Notes under the pieces: model-generated
Databases searched by the model: none
What the model was told of the DNA's origin: nothing
Seen by the model: the letters and a program-made list of their open reading frames with translations, nothing else
Made by a program: the position numbers and the translations under genes
Source: Aquimonas sp.
GTDB taxonomy: Bacteria > Pseudomonadota > Gammaproteobacteria > Xanthomonadales > Xanthomonadaceae
Direction of reading: 5' to 3'
DNA: 64,000 bases
Assembly (NCBI GenBank): GCA_022241605.1
Contig: JAKOMQ010000010.1
Coordinates: 58,813-122,812, forward strand
Shown here: positions 17,657 to 25,902 of the stretch, piece after piece
Position numbering within the stretch: position 1 is the first letter of the stretch
Layout: each line of letters starts with the position of its first letter

Positions 17657-18793
17657 ATGCAGGCTGCCGACGCCCTGCGCATCCACGTGGCGAGCTCCGC
17701 TGATCCCGACCCCTGGAGTGCGGTGGAGGAGCTGCGTGCGCAGCGGCTGGCCGCCGGCCTGCCTCCCACCCCCCGCGCGGCCCTGTTCTTCTGCGATGGC
17801 CTGTACCCCCTGCAGGACCTGGCCGACGCCCTGTCCTCGCGCTTTGACTGCCCGTTGACGGGCTGTATCAGCGGCAGCCAGATCGGGCCGCAGGGTTTCC
17901 GCCCGGGCGGCATCTCGCTGCTCTCGCTGGACGGCGATGGCCTGGACATGCGCATCCATCTCATTGAACCGATCCTCGATCCCGGCCCCGCAGTCCAGCG
18001 GATCACCGCTGAACTGGCGGCGTGGCCGCCGGCGGCCGGCCGCCGTCAGTTCGGTCTGCTGCTGGTGGACGGGCTGCACCAGGGGGAGGAGCGCCTGGCG
18101 CACGCGCTGTACCACGGGTTGGGCGATGTGCCCTTTATCGGTGGCTCGGCCTCGGACGACATGCGCTTCGAGCACACCCCGGTCTATTTCGGCGGACGCT
18201 TCCGCAGCAATGTCGCGGTGTTTGCGGTGTTCGAGACCGCCCACGCCTTCCTGCCGTTCCGGGTGCAGAACTTCCAGCCCCGCGTCGGCCGGCTGGTGAT
18301 CACCGAGGCCGACCCCGAGCGCCGTCTGGTGATCCAGATCAACGGCCTGCCCGCCGCCGAGGCCTATGCCGAGGCGCTCGGCCTGCCCGAGTCGGCCCTC
18401 GAAGCACGCGTGCTGGAGGCGCATCCGCTGCTGGTTAGGGTGGGCCAGGAGCATGTGGTGCGGGCGATCCAGCGGGTCACCCGCTCGCGCGCGCTGCTGT
18501 GCATGAGCGCGGTCGATGCCGGGGTGGTCGCTGCGGTGGGCGACGCCCAGCCGCCGCTGGCGGCGCTGGAGCGGAGCTTCGAGGAGGTTCGCCAGAGGCT
18601 GGGTGCGCCGGCCCTGGTGCTCGGATGCGACTGCACCCTGCGGCGTCGCCAAGCCGCGCGCGACAACCAGCTGGACGCGGTGGGCGAGCTGTTGGCGGCG
18701 CAGCGGGTGTTCGGTTTTTCCACCCATGGCGAGCAGTACAACGGCATGCACATCAACCAGAGCTTCACCGCCATCGCAGTGTCCGCCCGATGA
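17657..18793 (+). CDS. FIST-domain sensor protein, NosP-like
   Basis: A 378-residue soluble protein with FIST N (about 30-225) and FIST C (about 230-370) domains: ALFFCDGLY, PLTGCISGSQIGPQG, VPFIGGSASDD and HGEQYNGMH are recognisable. FIST proteins bind small ligands. A subset called NosP binds haem and senses nitric oxide, and these are often encoded beside a histidine kinase whose activity they control. Exactly that arrangement is present, as the kinase gene overlaps the stop by ATGA. Haem binding cannot be read from sequence with certainty. The ATG at 17657 is chosen for its GGGAG ribosome binding site; a GTG at 17627 would add ten residues. Confidence 0.82.
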   Translation: MQAADALRIHVASSADPDPWSAVEELRAQRLAAGLPPTPRAALFFCDGLYPLQDLADALSSRFDCPLTGCISGSQIGPQGFRPGGISLLSLDGDGLDMRIHLIEPILDPGPAVQRITAELAAWPPAAGRRQFGLLLVDGLHQGEERLAHALYHGLGDVPFIGGSASDDMRFEHTPVYFGGRFRSNVAVFAVFETAHAFLPFRVQNFQPRVGRLVITEADPERRLVIQINGLPAAEAYAEALGLPESALEARVLEAHPLLVRVGQEHVVRAIQRVTRSRALLCMSAVDAGVVAAVGDAQPPLAALERSFEEVRQRLGAPALVLGCDCTLRRRQAARDNQLDAVGELLAAQRVFGFSTHGEQYNGMHINQSFTAIAVSAR

Positions 18794-19947
18794 ACACCCA
18801 ACACCCGGATGCATCAGGAGATGACGGTGACGAGGCTCGCGCCGAGCTGCCTGTGGCGGTGGCGGATGAAACCCGCATCGCCGCCCTGAATCGGCTGCTC
18901 GCAGCGCGCGATCGCACCATCGAAGTCCTGATCAAGCGGCTCGAGGGCCGCGGTGGCGAGGACCCCAGCGCGTTTGCGCTGCTGGAGCAGAACATCGCGC
19001 TGGAGGCGGTGGTTTCGCGCAAGACCCGCGAGCTCGACCGCGAGCGTCAGCAGCTCTCCGACGCGCTGGCCGAGCTGCGCAGCACCCAGGCGCGGCTGCT
19101 GCAGTCGCAGAAGATGGAGGCGATCGGCCGGCTGGCGGCAGGCGTGGCGCATGAGATCAACACCCCGATCCAGTATGTTTCCGACAACGTCAGCTTCCTG
19201 CGCTCGGCCTTCGACACCCTGCTCAAGGTGGTCGACCAGCACCTCACGCTGCTGGAAGCCGCGCACGCTGGGGCGGTGCCGGAGGCGCAACTGCAGGCTG
19301 CCGAGTCTTCGTTGAAGGCCGCCCGGCTCGACTATCTGCGCCGCAATGTGCCGGACGCCTTCGAGGAATCGCTGGAGGGCCTCGGTCGGGTGTCAGGCAT
19401 CGTGACCGCGATGAAGCGTTTTTCCCACCCTTCGGGCGAGGATATGGAGCCGGTCGACCTGGCTGACCTCATCAACACCACGGTTACGGTGGCCCGCAAC
19501 GAGTGGAAGTACGTGGCAGAGCTGGAAACGCTGTTCGATGATGCGCTGCCCAAGGTGCCCTGCTTCCGCGACGAAATCAGCCAGGTGGTGCTGAACCTGA
19601 TCGTCAACGCCGCCCATGCGATCGGCGACGTGGTGCTGGCCGCGCCCGGCAGCAAGGGCCGGATCATGATCAGCACCCACGTCGTCGCCGAGCATGCGGA
19701 GATCCGCATCGCCGACACCGGCGGCGGTATTCCCGAGTCGATCCGGGCTTCGGTGTTCGACCCGTTCTTCACCACCAAGCCGGTCGGCAAGGGCACCGGC
19801 CAGGGCCTGGCCATGGCCTATGCCACCGTGGTGGAGAAGCACCATGGCCTCCTCGATTTCGAAACCGTGCCCGGTGACGGCACGACCTTCATCATCCAGC
19901 TCCCGCTGCGCGGCGCCGAGCCCGCGCCGGAGGAGGGCGGGGCATGA
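18790..19947 (+). CDS. Cytosolic sensor histidine kinase, partner of the FIST protein
   Basis: A 385-residue kinase without membrane segments or a recognisable sensory domain. Residues about 25-115 are charged and likely coiled-coil. The dimerisation box carries phospho-His121 in [13 protein letters not shown]. The ATPase domain shows [36 protein letters not shown]. Because it lacks its own input domain, the FIST protein encoded immediately upstream is its probable sensor. The downstream receiver proteins are likely phosphorylation targets. ATGA overlaps link it to both neighbours. Confidence 0.9.
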   Translation: MNTQHPDASGDDGDEARAELPVAVADETRIAALNRLLAARDRTIEVLIKRLEGRGGEDPSAFALLEQNIALEAVVSRKTRELDRERQQLSDALAELRSTQARLLQSQKMEAIGRLAAGVAHEINTPIQYVSDNVSFLRSAFDTLLKVVDQHLTLLEAAHAGAVPEAQLQAAESSLKAARLDYLRRNVPDAFEESLEGLGRVSGIVTAMKRFSHPSGEDMEPVDLADLINTTVTVARNEWKYVAELETLFDDALPKVPCFRDEISQVVLNLIVNAAHAIGDVVLAAPGSKGRIMISTHVVAEHAEIRIADTGGGIPESIRASVFDPFFTTKPVGKGTGQGLAMAYATVVEKHHGLLDFETVPGDGTTFIIQLPLRGAEPAPEEGGA

Positions 19948-21029
19948 GGATCCTGTTCGTCGACGACGAGCGGCGGGTGCTGGTCGGCATCGAACGCATG
20001 CTTTTCGGCATGGGTCGCGACTGGGAGATCCTGCTGGCCGGCAGCGGCGACGAGGCGCTGGCCGAGCTCGAGCGTGGCCCGGTGGATGTGGTGGTCAGCG
20101 ACATGCGCATGCCGGGGATGGACGGCGCGGAGCTGCTGCGGCGCGTGCAGCAGCGCTGGCCCGCCACCCTGCGCATGCTGCTGTCCGGTCACACCGAAAC
20201 CGGCGCAGCCATGCGCGCGCTCAACGTGGCCCAGCAGTTCCTCTCCAAGCCCTGCGAGCCCGAGGCCCTGGTCGCCACCATCGAATCCGCAGTGGCCCTG
20301 CGCAACCTGCTGGCCGATCCCGCGATCGGAGAAACGGTAGGCCGCCTCAGGCGCCTGCCGGCGGCGCCGCATGTTTTCGCCAAGCTCAACCTGGCCCTGC
20401 TGGACCCCAACTGCGACGCCCGCCAGATCGGGGCGATCCTTGCCGAGGATCCGGCCATGACCGCCAAGGTCCTGCACATGGCCAACTCGGCATTCTTTCC
20501 CGGCGGCGGGCGCGCCGTGACCGATCTCAAGACCGCCGTCACCCGGATCGGCTCCACCATGATCCGCAACCTCGTGCTGGCCGCCGAGGTGTTCGCCCAG
20601 GACGTGGGCCGCAGCGATGTCGCCGCCCTGCAGAAGCAGGCGCTGTTGACCTCGGTGCTGGCAGCGCGGATCGCCTCCGGGCTGTCGGATACCGACCAGG
20701 CCGGCATCGCGGGCCTGCTCGCAAACGTCGGCCGCCTGCTGCCCCAGCCGGAGGGAGAGGCCGCCGAGCGCTTCGGTCATGCGGAAATGGGCGCCTACCT
20801 GCTGGGTGTCTGGGGCCTGCCCATGGATATCGTCGAGGCGGTGGCCTATCACGAGAATCCGCTTCGCCTGCCGCCGCGCGAGTTCGGCCTGGTGGGCGTG
20901 GTCCACGTGGCCGCGCGTCTGGCGACGGAGGCCGAACCCGATCCTGCCTATCTGCAGCGCTGCAGCGTCGCTGATCGAATGCCCGGCTGGCAGCGCAAGG
21001 CGGAATCATTGCGTGAGGACGCCGCATGA
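19944..21029 (+). CDS. REC-HDOD response regulator
   Basis: A 361-residue protein. Residues 1-120 are a receiver domain (FVDDE, VVSDMRMPGMDG, LSKPCEPE). Residues about 135-340 are an HDOD domain (LPAAPHVFAKLN, DPAMTAKVLHMANSAFF). HDOD domains descend from HD phosphohydrolases but usually lack catalytic metal ligands and act as signalling scaffolds, including in c-di-GMP pathways. Third gene of the FIST operon, with ATGA overlaps at both ends. Confidence 0.92.
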   Translation: MRILFVDDERRVLVGIERMLFGMGRDWEILLAGSGDEALAELERGPVDVVVSDMRMPGMDGAELLRRVQQRWPATLRMLLSGHTETGAAMRALNVAQQFLSKPCEPEALVATIESAVALRNLLADPAIGETVGRLRRLPAAPHVFAKLNLALLDPNCDARQIGAILAEDPAMTAKVLHMANSAFFPGGGRAVTDLKTAVTRIGSTMIRNLVLAAEVFAQDVGRSDVAALQKQALLTSVLAARIASGLSDTDQAGIAGLLANVGRLLPQPEGEAAERFGHAEMGAYLLGVWGLPMDIVEAVAYHENPLRLPPREFGLVGVVHVAARLATEAEPDPAYLQRCSVADRMPGWQRKAESLREDAA

Positions 21030-21400
21030 GCGAACACGGACTGCCGCGCGTGCTCTGCGTGGACGACGAGCCCAACATCCTGCGTGCGCTGACCCGCAGC
21101 CTGCACGGCCGCTTCGAGGTCGACACCGCCGTCGGCGGCCACGCCGGGCTGGAAGCGCTGGCGGCAGGGCGCTACGCCATCGTGGTGTCGGACATGCGCA
21201 TGCCCGGCATGGACGGCCTGCAGTTCCTTGCCGAGGTTGCCCGCCAGTGCCCGGGCACGGTGCGGGTGCTGCTGACCGGCATGGGCGACACCGCCGAGGC
21301 CGAGGCTGCGCTCGCCGCGGGCGTGCTGCATCGGGTGCTGGCCAAGCCCTGTCCGGTCGACGAGCTTCGCGCAGCGCTAGGCGGGCTTATCGGCGGCTGA
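21026..21400 (+). CDS. Single-domain RpfG-type response regulator
   Basis: A 124-residue receiver domain with LCVDDEPNILRAL, phospho-acceptor Asp in VVSDMRMPGMDG and Lys in LAKPCPVDEL. It closely resembles the REC part of the preceding REC-HDOD protein, suggesting duplication. Fourth and last gene of the operon (ATGA overlap). No output domain is present, so it may act as a phosphate sink or bind a partner protein. Confidence 0.9.
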   Translation: MSEHGLPRVLCVDDEPNILRALTRSLHGRFEVDTAVGGHAGLEALAAGRYAIVVSDMRMPGMDGLQFLAEVARQCPGTVRVLLTGMGDTAEAEAALAAGVLHRVLAKPCPVDELRAALGGLIGG

Positions 21401-21490
21401 CGCCGATCAGGAAAGCTCCGGTTTGTCCGAGCCTGCGCCATGCCCGGGAGGGTTGCCCCGGTACGCTGCGCGCCGCCACGCGTCAGCGGG

Positions 21491-21622
21491 CCGGCGGTGG
21501 CTCCGGGTGCGGTCCAAGGCGCGGGGAGGGGACCTGGCGAGGTACCTGCGAGGACGACCAGTGCCGAGCCGCGCCCGATGGCGCGATCAGGCGCTGATGC
21601 TTGATTGCGCGCGGCACATCAG
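21491..21622. repeat. Dispersed repeat B, copy 1
   Basis: A 132 bp stretch that aligns without gaps, at roughly two-thirds identity, to 22153-22284. Shared blocks include TCCGGGTGCGG, CCGAGCCGCGCCC and CGCTGATG, and both copies end in a CGGCACA-containing stretch. The right edge coincides with the stop codon of the minus-strand DUF465 gene at 21619-21621. The resemblance may extend about 12 bp further left. Confidence 0.65.
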
Positions 21623-21825
21623 GCGTCGAGGTCCGGGATCAACTCACTCTCCAGCCGCGCGATCGAGTCCTTGATGCGCAGCTTGCGCTTCTTCAGGCGG
21701 CGCAGCTGCAGCTCGTCGGTGCCGGGCGTGCCGGCCAGACGTTCGATAGCGAGATCCAGGTCGCGATGCTCCAGCCTCAGCTCCGCCAGCTGGCGGACCA
21801 CTTGCGAAGTGTCGGTGCTGAGCAT
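21619..21825 (-). CDS. DUF465/YdcH-family small coiled-coil protein
   Basis: A 68-residue protein starting at the ATG at 21825. The sequence LDLAIERLAGTPGTDELQLR and LKKRKLRIKDSIARLE is typical of DUF465 (YdcH), a short two-helix hairpin family of unknown function. Length matches the family. It stands alone on the minus strand between the FIST operon and ttcA, and is bracketed by repeat B copy 1 at its 3' end and repeat A copy 2 upstream. Confidence 0.9.
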   Translation of the reverse strand: MLSTDTSQVVRQLAELRLEHRDLDLAIERLAGTPGTDELQLRRLKKRKLRIKDSIARLESELIPDLDA

Positions 21826-21921
21826 TGGGCGGGTTCCGGGAGCGCGGCGAGGGGAGGCCTGAGCTTACCGGCGCCGAGCGCGCTGGCAAGGGGGTAGGTC
21901 GGGCCGCTCGCAGACTGGGGC

Positions 21922-22109
21922 GCTCAGAGCGTGTGAAGAAACCCGGATGCCCTAGCGAGGGCGTCGCTGGGCGTTCGTGGCAAGGCGCGCTGCGCGAGTT
22001 CAAGGCAGCTCGGCGGGCCAAATGTCCGCAGTATTCGCGTAGCGCGCCGCCGCCGCGGCCGTCCAGCGGCGGCCGGCGCCAGGCTGATGGTTTTTTCACA
22101 TGCTCCCAG
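21922..22109 (-). repeat. Dispersed repeat A, copy 2 (reverse orientation)
   Basis: A 188 bp full-length copy on the minus strand. Its reverse complement matches copy 1 across nearly all its length. The terminator stem (GGCGTCGCTGGG region at about 21958-21972) lies on the DUF465-proximal side. Unlike the other copies, it is upstream rather than downstream of the nearest co-oriented gene. Confidence 0.85.
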
Positions 22110-22152
22110 GGCTGGGCTGCGCATGTGCCGTGCGTGAAAAACCGTCAGATGA

Positions 22153-22284
22153 CCGGCGCTGGATCCGGGTGCGGATCAGGGCGCCAGCAGGAACCACGGT
22201 GGGGTGGTGGCGACAAGGAGCAAGCCCGAGCCGCGCCCAAAGGCGCCGGCAGACGCTGATGATTTGTTGCGCTCGGCACACTAG
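22153..22284. repeat. Dispersed repeat B, copy 2
   Basis: A 132 bp partner of 21491-21622, same length and same orientation, ending 34 bp before the ttcA start codon. The ttcA promoter therefore lies inside or at the edge of this element. Confidence 0.65.
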
Positions 22285-22318
22285 ACTGCCCGGCCCACCT
22301 CACAGCCAGAATCGCGCC

Positions 22319-23254
22319 ATGCCCAGCGCCCGCAAGCAGGAGTTTGAACAGCACAAGCTGGCCAAGCGCCTGCGCCACCAGGTGGGCCAGGCCATCGCTG
22401 ACTTCGGCATGATCGAAGAAGGCGACAAGGTGATGGTGTGCCTGTCCGGCGGCAAGGACAGCTACACGATGCTGGATGTGCTGCTGCAGCTGCAGGCCAA
22501 GGCGCCGGTGCGGTTCGAGCTGGTGGCGGTGAATCTGGACCAGAAGCAGCCCGACTTCCCCGAGCACATCCTGCCCGGCTACCTGGAAAGCATCGGCGTG
22601 CCCTTCAGCATCATCGAGCAGGACACCTATTCGGTGGTCAAGCGCGTTGTGCCCGAGGGCAAGACCATGTGCTCGCTGTGCTCGCGCCTGCGTCGCGGCG
22701 CGCTCTACAGCCATGCCGCCGAGCACGGTTTCACCAAGATCGCGCTGGGCCATCATCGCGACGATCTGCTGGCCACGTTCTTCATGAACCTGTTCTTCCA
22801 CGCCAAACTGTCCGGAATGCCGCCCAAACTGCGCTCGGACGATGGCCGGCACGTGGTGATCCGCCCGCTGGCCTATGTCGCCGAGGCCGATATCGCGCAA
22901 TACGCCGAGGCCAAGGGTTTCCCGATCATTCCCTGCAACCTCTGCGGCTCGCAGGAGAACCTGCAGCGCAAGCAGGTGCGGCGGATGCTGGACGAGTGGG
23001 AGCGCACGTCGCCGGGCCGATTGGAGACCATGGCGCGCGCGCTGGGCGACGTCCGGCCCTCGCAGCTGTCCGATCGCCACCTGTTCGATTTTCTCGCGCT
23101 GGGTCGCGCATCCGACATGGCGCTGCCGGCTGCCCATGCCTGGCTTTCGGGCGAGCCGCTTGAGCCTGCGAGCGAAACGCGCGCGGCGCCGGCTGCCGAC
23201 GCTGCAGATTCGCCGGCGCGGGTGCTGGACATTCCAGTGCGGCTTCAGGCGTGA
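22319..23254 (+). CDS. ttcA: tRNA 2-thiocytidine-32 synthetase TtcA
   Basis: A 311-residue iron-sulfur enzyme that thiolates cytidine 32 of certain tRNAs. The ATP-binding PP-loop SGGKDS is at residues 43-48. The cluster-binding cysteines are in CSLC (118, 121) and CNLC (206, 209), and GHHRDDL is present. The ATG at 22319 gives the family N-terminus ([18 protein letters not shown]). The open frame further upstream runs through repeat B and is not coding. Confidence 0.96.
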   Translation: MPSARKQEFEQHKLAKRLRHQVGQAIADFGMIEEGDKVMVCLSGGKDSYTMLDVLLQLQAKAPVRFELVAVNLDQKQPDFPEHILPGYLESIGVPFSIIEQDTYSVVKRVVPEGKTMCSLCSRLRRGALYSHAAEHGFTKIALGHHRDDLLATFFMNLFFHAKLSGMPPKLRSDDGRHVVIRPLAYVAEADIAQYAEAKGFPIIPCNLCGSQENLQRKQVRRMLDEWERTSPGRLETMARALGDVRPSQLSDRHLFDFLALGRASDMALPAAHAWLSGEPLEPASETRAAPAADAADSPARVLDIPVRLQA

Positions 23255-23602
23255 CGGTTCGCGCGGGGTCTGCTATCGAGGCAAGCCCAGCCGCTCACCC
23301 CCGACCCGACCTTCGCTCCGCTCGGGCTCGCCAACCCGTGGGCTGCCACCGGCAGCCCACAAGCGGGACGGCTCGCTCCGTGGGGAGAGGGGCGCAAGTT
23401 GCGCCTCGCGGTCGCGATCGCAGCTGCAGCTGCAGTCGCGGCCCGCCACAGCCTTCGTGTCGCGTCGTCCCGCTGATTTGGCTAGCGCGTGTTGAGCCCC
23501 TCTCCCCACGGGAGAGGGCTTGGGGAGAGGGGCCGCTGAGCCTCAGGCCACACTCCCGCGCGACCGTGCCCAGCTCCACTTCCCCCCCTCTCTGGATCGC
23601 CA
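23255..23602. repeat. Intergenic region with a perfect 16 bp inverted repeat
   Basis: A 348 bp gap between ttcA and rdgC without a gene. CCGTGGGGAGAGGGGC at 23378-23393 is repeated exactly in inverted orientation at 23496-23511, 102 bp apart. Further GGGAGAGGG/CCCTCTCCC units sit beside the right arm. The segment between arms contains CGCAGCTGCAGCTGCAG. It looks like an interspersed intergenic element rather than a promoter. Confidence 0.7.
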
Positions 23603-24514
23603 ATGTTCTTCCGTAACCTGACCCTGTTCCGCTACCCCACCTCGATCAACAGCAGCTTCGAAGAACTCGATGAGAAGCTCGCCGGACACGTGCTCAAGCC
23701 GGTCGGCCCGCTGGAGCTGTCTTCGCGTGGCTTCGTCTCGCCGCTGGGCCGCGGCGAGCAGGCGCTGTCGCACCGTGTCGCCGAGGCCCTGCTGCTGACG
23801 ATGGGCAGTGAAGACAAGCTGCTGCCGAGCTCGGTGGTCAACGCCGTGCTTTCCGAAAAACTCGACCACATCCGCGAAGCCGAGGGCCGTAACCCCGGCG
23901 GTCGCGAGCGCAAGCGCATCAAGGATGAGGTGCTCACCGATCTGCTGCCGCGCGCGTTTTCGCGGCCCTCGCGCTGCTCCGGCTTCCTCGACCTCGGACT
24001 CGGCTGGTGCGTGATCGACAGCAGCAGCCGCAAGAACGCCGAGAACTTCGTCAGCGCCGTGCGCGAGGCCCTCGGCAGTTTTCCGGCGGTGCCGGTCAAT
24101 GCCGAGAGCAGCCCGCGCGCGCTGATGACCGCATGGATCGACGGTGAGCCGCTGCCGGAGGGCTTCGTGCTGGGTGACGAGTGCGAACTGCGCGATCCGG
24201 TCGATTCCGGCGCCATCATCAAATGTCGCCGTCAGGAGCTCAGCGCCGAGGAAGTGCGCGAGCACCTGAAGTGCGGCAAGCAGGCCTTCCAGGTCGCGCT
24301 GGTGTTCGAGGACCGCCTGAGCTTCGTGCTGGGCGAGGATCTGGTGATCCGCAAGCTGAAGTTCCTGGAGGCCGCCACCGAGTCGCTGGAACAGGGCGAG
24401 CGCGACACCCAGCGCGACGAGATCGACGCCGTATTCGCGCTGATGAGCGGGGAGCTGCGCGCGCTGCTCAAGCGTCTTGAAGAGATCCTCAAGTTGAGCA
24501 AGGCGGACGCATAG
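23603..24514 (+). CDS. rdgC: Recombination-associated protein RdgC
   Basis: A 303-residue protein of the usual RdgC length. RdgC is a ring-shaped DNA-binding protein that limits RecA access to DNA. The start MFFRNLTLFRYP, the stretch RGFVSPLGRGEQ and the C-terminal RLKFLE-type region (IRKLKFLEAATE) identify it. It is followed after 4 bp by a metallohydrolase gene, so the two are probably co-transcribed. Confidence 0.96.
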   Translation: MFFRNLTLFRYPTSINSSFEELDEKLAGHVLKPVGPLELSSRGFVSPLGRGEQALSHRVAEALLLTMGSEDKLLPSSVVNAVLSEKLDHIREAEGRNPGGRERKRIKDEVLTDLLPRAFSRPSRCSGFLDLGLGWCVIDSSSRKNAENFVSAVREALGSFPAVPVNAESSPRALMTAWIDGEPLPEGFVLGDECELRDPVDSGAIIKCRRQELSAEEVREHLKCGKQAFQVALVFEDRLSFVLGEDLVIRKLKFLEAATESLEQGERDTQRDEIDAVFALMSGELRALLKRLEEILKLSKADA

Positions 24515-24518
24515 CGCC

Positions 24519-25298
24519 ATGACCCGCCTGCTGCGCTCGGAGCGGCGACTGCGCCTGCCCGATGGCAGCGAGGCGGGCATCGTCGAGGTGCGCGATGCGC
24601 GCGCCCGGCGGCTGAAGCTGATGGTGTCCGAGCGCGGCCCGCGCCTGACCGTGCCGCGCGGCGTCAGCGAGCTCGAGATCGCCCAGTTCCTGGAGCAGCA
24701 CCGCGGCTGGCTGGCCCAGCAGCTGCGTGCGCTGCAGCCGCCTGCCGCACTGCCTGTCCATGCCGGCGAAGAGGCCGAGCCCGCCTCGCCAAGCCGCCCC
24801 GCCAGCCTGCTACTGCGCGGCGCTCGCCTGCCGATCGAGCGCATCGAATCCCGCCGTCTCGCTGCTGTGGCGCAGGACCAGCGCATCGAGCTGCACCTGC
24901 CGCCGCGCTACACGCCCCTGCAGCTGCAGCGGGTGCTGGCCGATTTCCTGCTGGCCGAGGCGCGTCGCGACCTCGGCCAGTGGCTGCCTCACTACCTGCC
25001 GACTCTGCCGGGCCCGCCGCGCAGCATTCGCCTGCGCCCGCTGTCCAGCCTGTGGGGCTCGCTCAATGCCGCCGGCGCGGTGTCATTGGACCTCGCCCTC
25101 GTGCAGGCGCCGCCGCGGGTGTTCGAGTACGTGCTGGTGCACGAGCTCTGCCACCTGCTGCAGCGCAACCACTCGCCCGCCTACTGGGCCGAAGTCCGCG
25201 CCCGCATGCCCGACCACCTGCAGCAACGCGCCTGGCTGAAGCAGCACGGGCTGGGGCTGAAGGCGCAGCTGCGGCAGCTGCTGGCGCTGCAGACCTAG
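24519..25298 (+). CDS. YgjP-type (DUF45) metal-dependent hydrolase
   Basis: A 259-residue protein with the zincin signature HELCHLLQRNHSPAYW near residues 207-222 and an upstream SLWGSLNAAG segment, both typical of YgjP/DUF45 metallopeptidase-like proteins. The two motif His and a downstream His likely bind zinc. The cellular substrate of this family is not established. It starts 4 bp after rdgC and is followed 11 bp later by an orphan small gene. Confidence 0.9.
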   Translation: MTRLLRSERRLRLPDGSEAGIVEVRDARARRLKLMVSERGPRLTVPRGVSELEIAQFLEQHRGWLAQQLRALQPPAALPVHAGEEAEPASPSRPASLLLRGARLPIERIESRRLAAVAQDQRIELHLPPRYTPLQLQRVLADFLLAEARRDLGQWLPHYLPTLPGPPRSIRLRPLSSLWGSLNAAGAVSLDLALVQAPPRVFEYVLVHELCHLLQRNHSPAYWAEVRARMPDHLQQRAWLKQHGLGLKAQLRQLLALQT

Positions 25299-25309
25299 GG
25301 TGCCAGCTC

Positions 25310-25627
25310 ATGAGAGGCGGCGGTTGGAGTGTCGGTCGCGATAAGACCCTGTACGACTACGAGTCACTCGTCGAGGCGGAGCAGACAGGCGAGATGGCTG
25401 ACATCACTCGTCTAGGAATCGGCCCGCGGCTCTACGCAAGCCTTCCGCGGGACGAGCTGCTGGCGCGCCTCGCAGGGTTTCCCAAGCTGGCCATCATCTT
25501 GCTGGCCGATGATTGGATTGCCGATGGCGACATGGCTGCGGTCAGGCGCGCCTTCGAGGAGGCGTTGCCGGAAGTCCAGTTCCTCTGGACCGATGCAGGG
25601 CTGACGGGTGGCAAGCACGGCCGCTGA
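25310..25627 (+). CDS. Orphan 105-residue protein, unknown function
   Basis: I do not recognise this protein. It starts at the ATG at 25310, 11 bp after the metallohydrolase stop. The sequence is soluble, acidic in the middle, with a hydrophobic strand PKLAIILLADDWI followed by an amphipathic helix RRAFEEALPEVQFLW. No signal peptide, Cys pair or known catalytic motif is visible. Position in the rdgC transcript suggests co-expression only. It could be lineage specific. Confidence 0.6.
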   Translation: MRGGGWSVGRDKTLYDYESLVEAEQTGEMADITRLGIGPRLYASLPRDELLARLAGFPKLAIILLADDWIADGDMAAVRRAFEEALPEVQFLWTDAGLTGGKHGR

Positions 25628-25902
25628 CGCCGTCCGCGCGTGCGAGGGCTACAGGCGTAGCCCCGTGAATACGTATGCACCCCCGGGCACCCCGGCGTGC
25701 AGCCGCTAAGCTGGGCGCCGGCTGCCGCCATCGCGGTGGCCCTTGGGGTTTCCGGGGAGGGCAGGGCGTACGCGGCGCGGTAGAACGCCGTGGCGGCCGG
25801 TACGGCTGTGCTGCGTTTTGCGCGCGCTCAGCGCCTGCCCCGGTGGCCGGTTGGTGCGGGGGCGGTCGGCCCTCGCGCAGGCGCAGCGAGGGAGCGAGGC
25901 CG

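Larger units (their letters stand above)
21826..22318. other. Repeat-filled intergenic region upstream of ttcA
   Basis: A 493 bp gap between divergent DUF465 and ttcA. It is largely filled by repeat A copy 2 (21922-22109, reversed) and repeat B copy 2 (22153-22284). Only about 35 bp of apparently unique sequence remain directly before the ttcA start. No coding sequence is supported. Confidence 0.8.
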
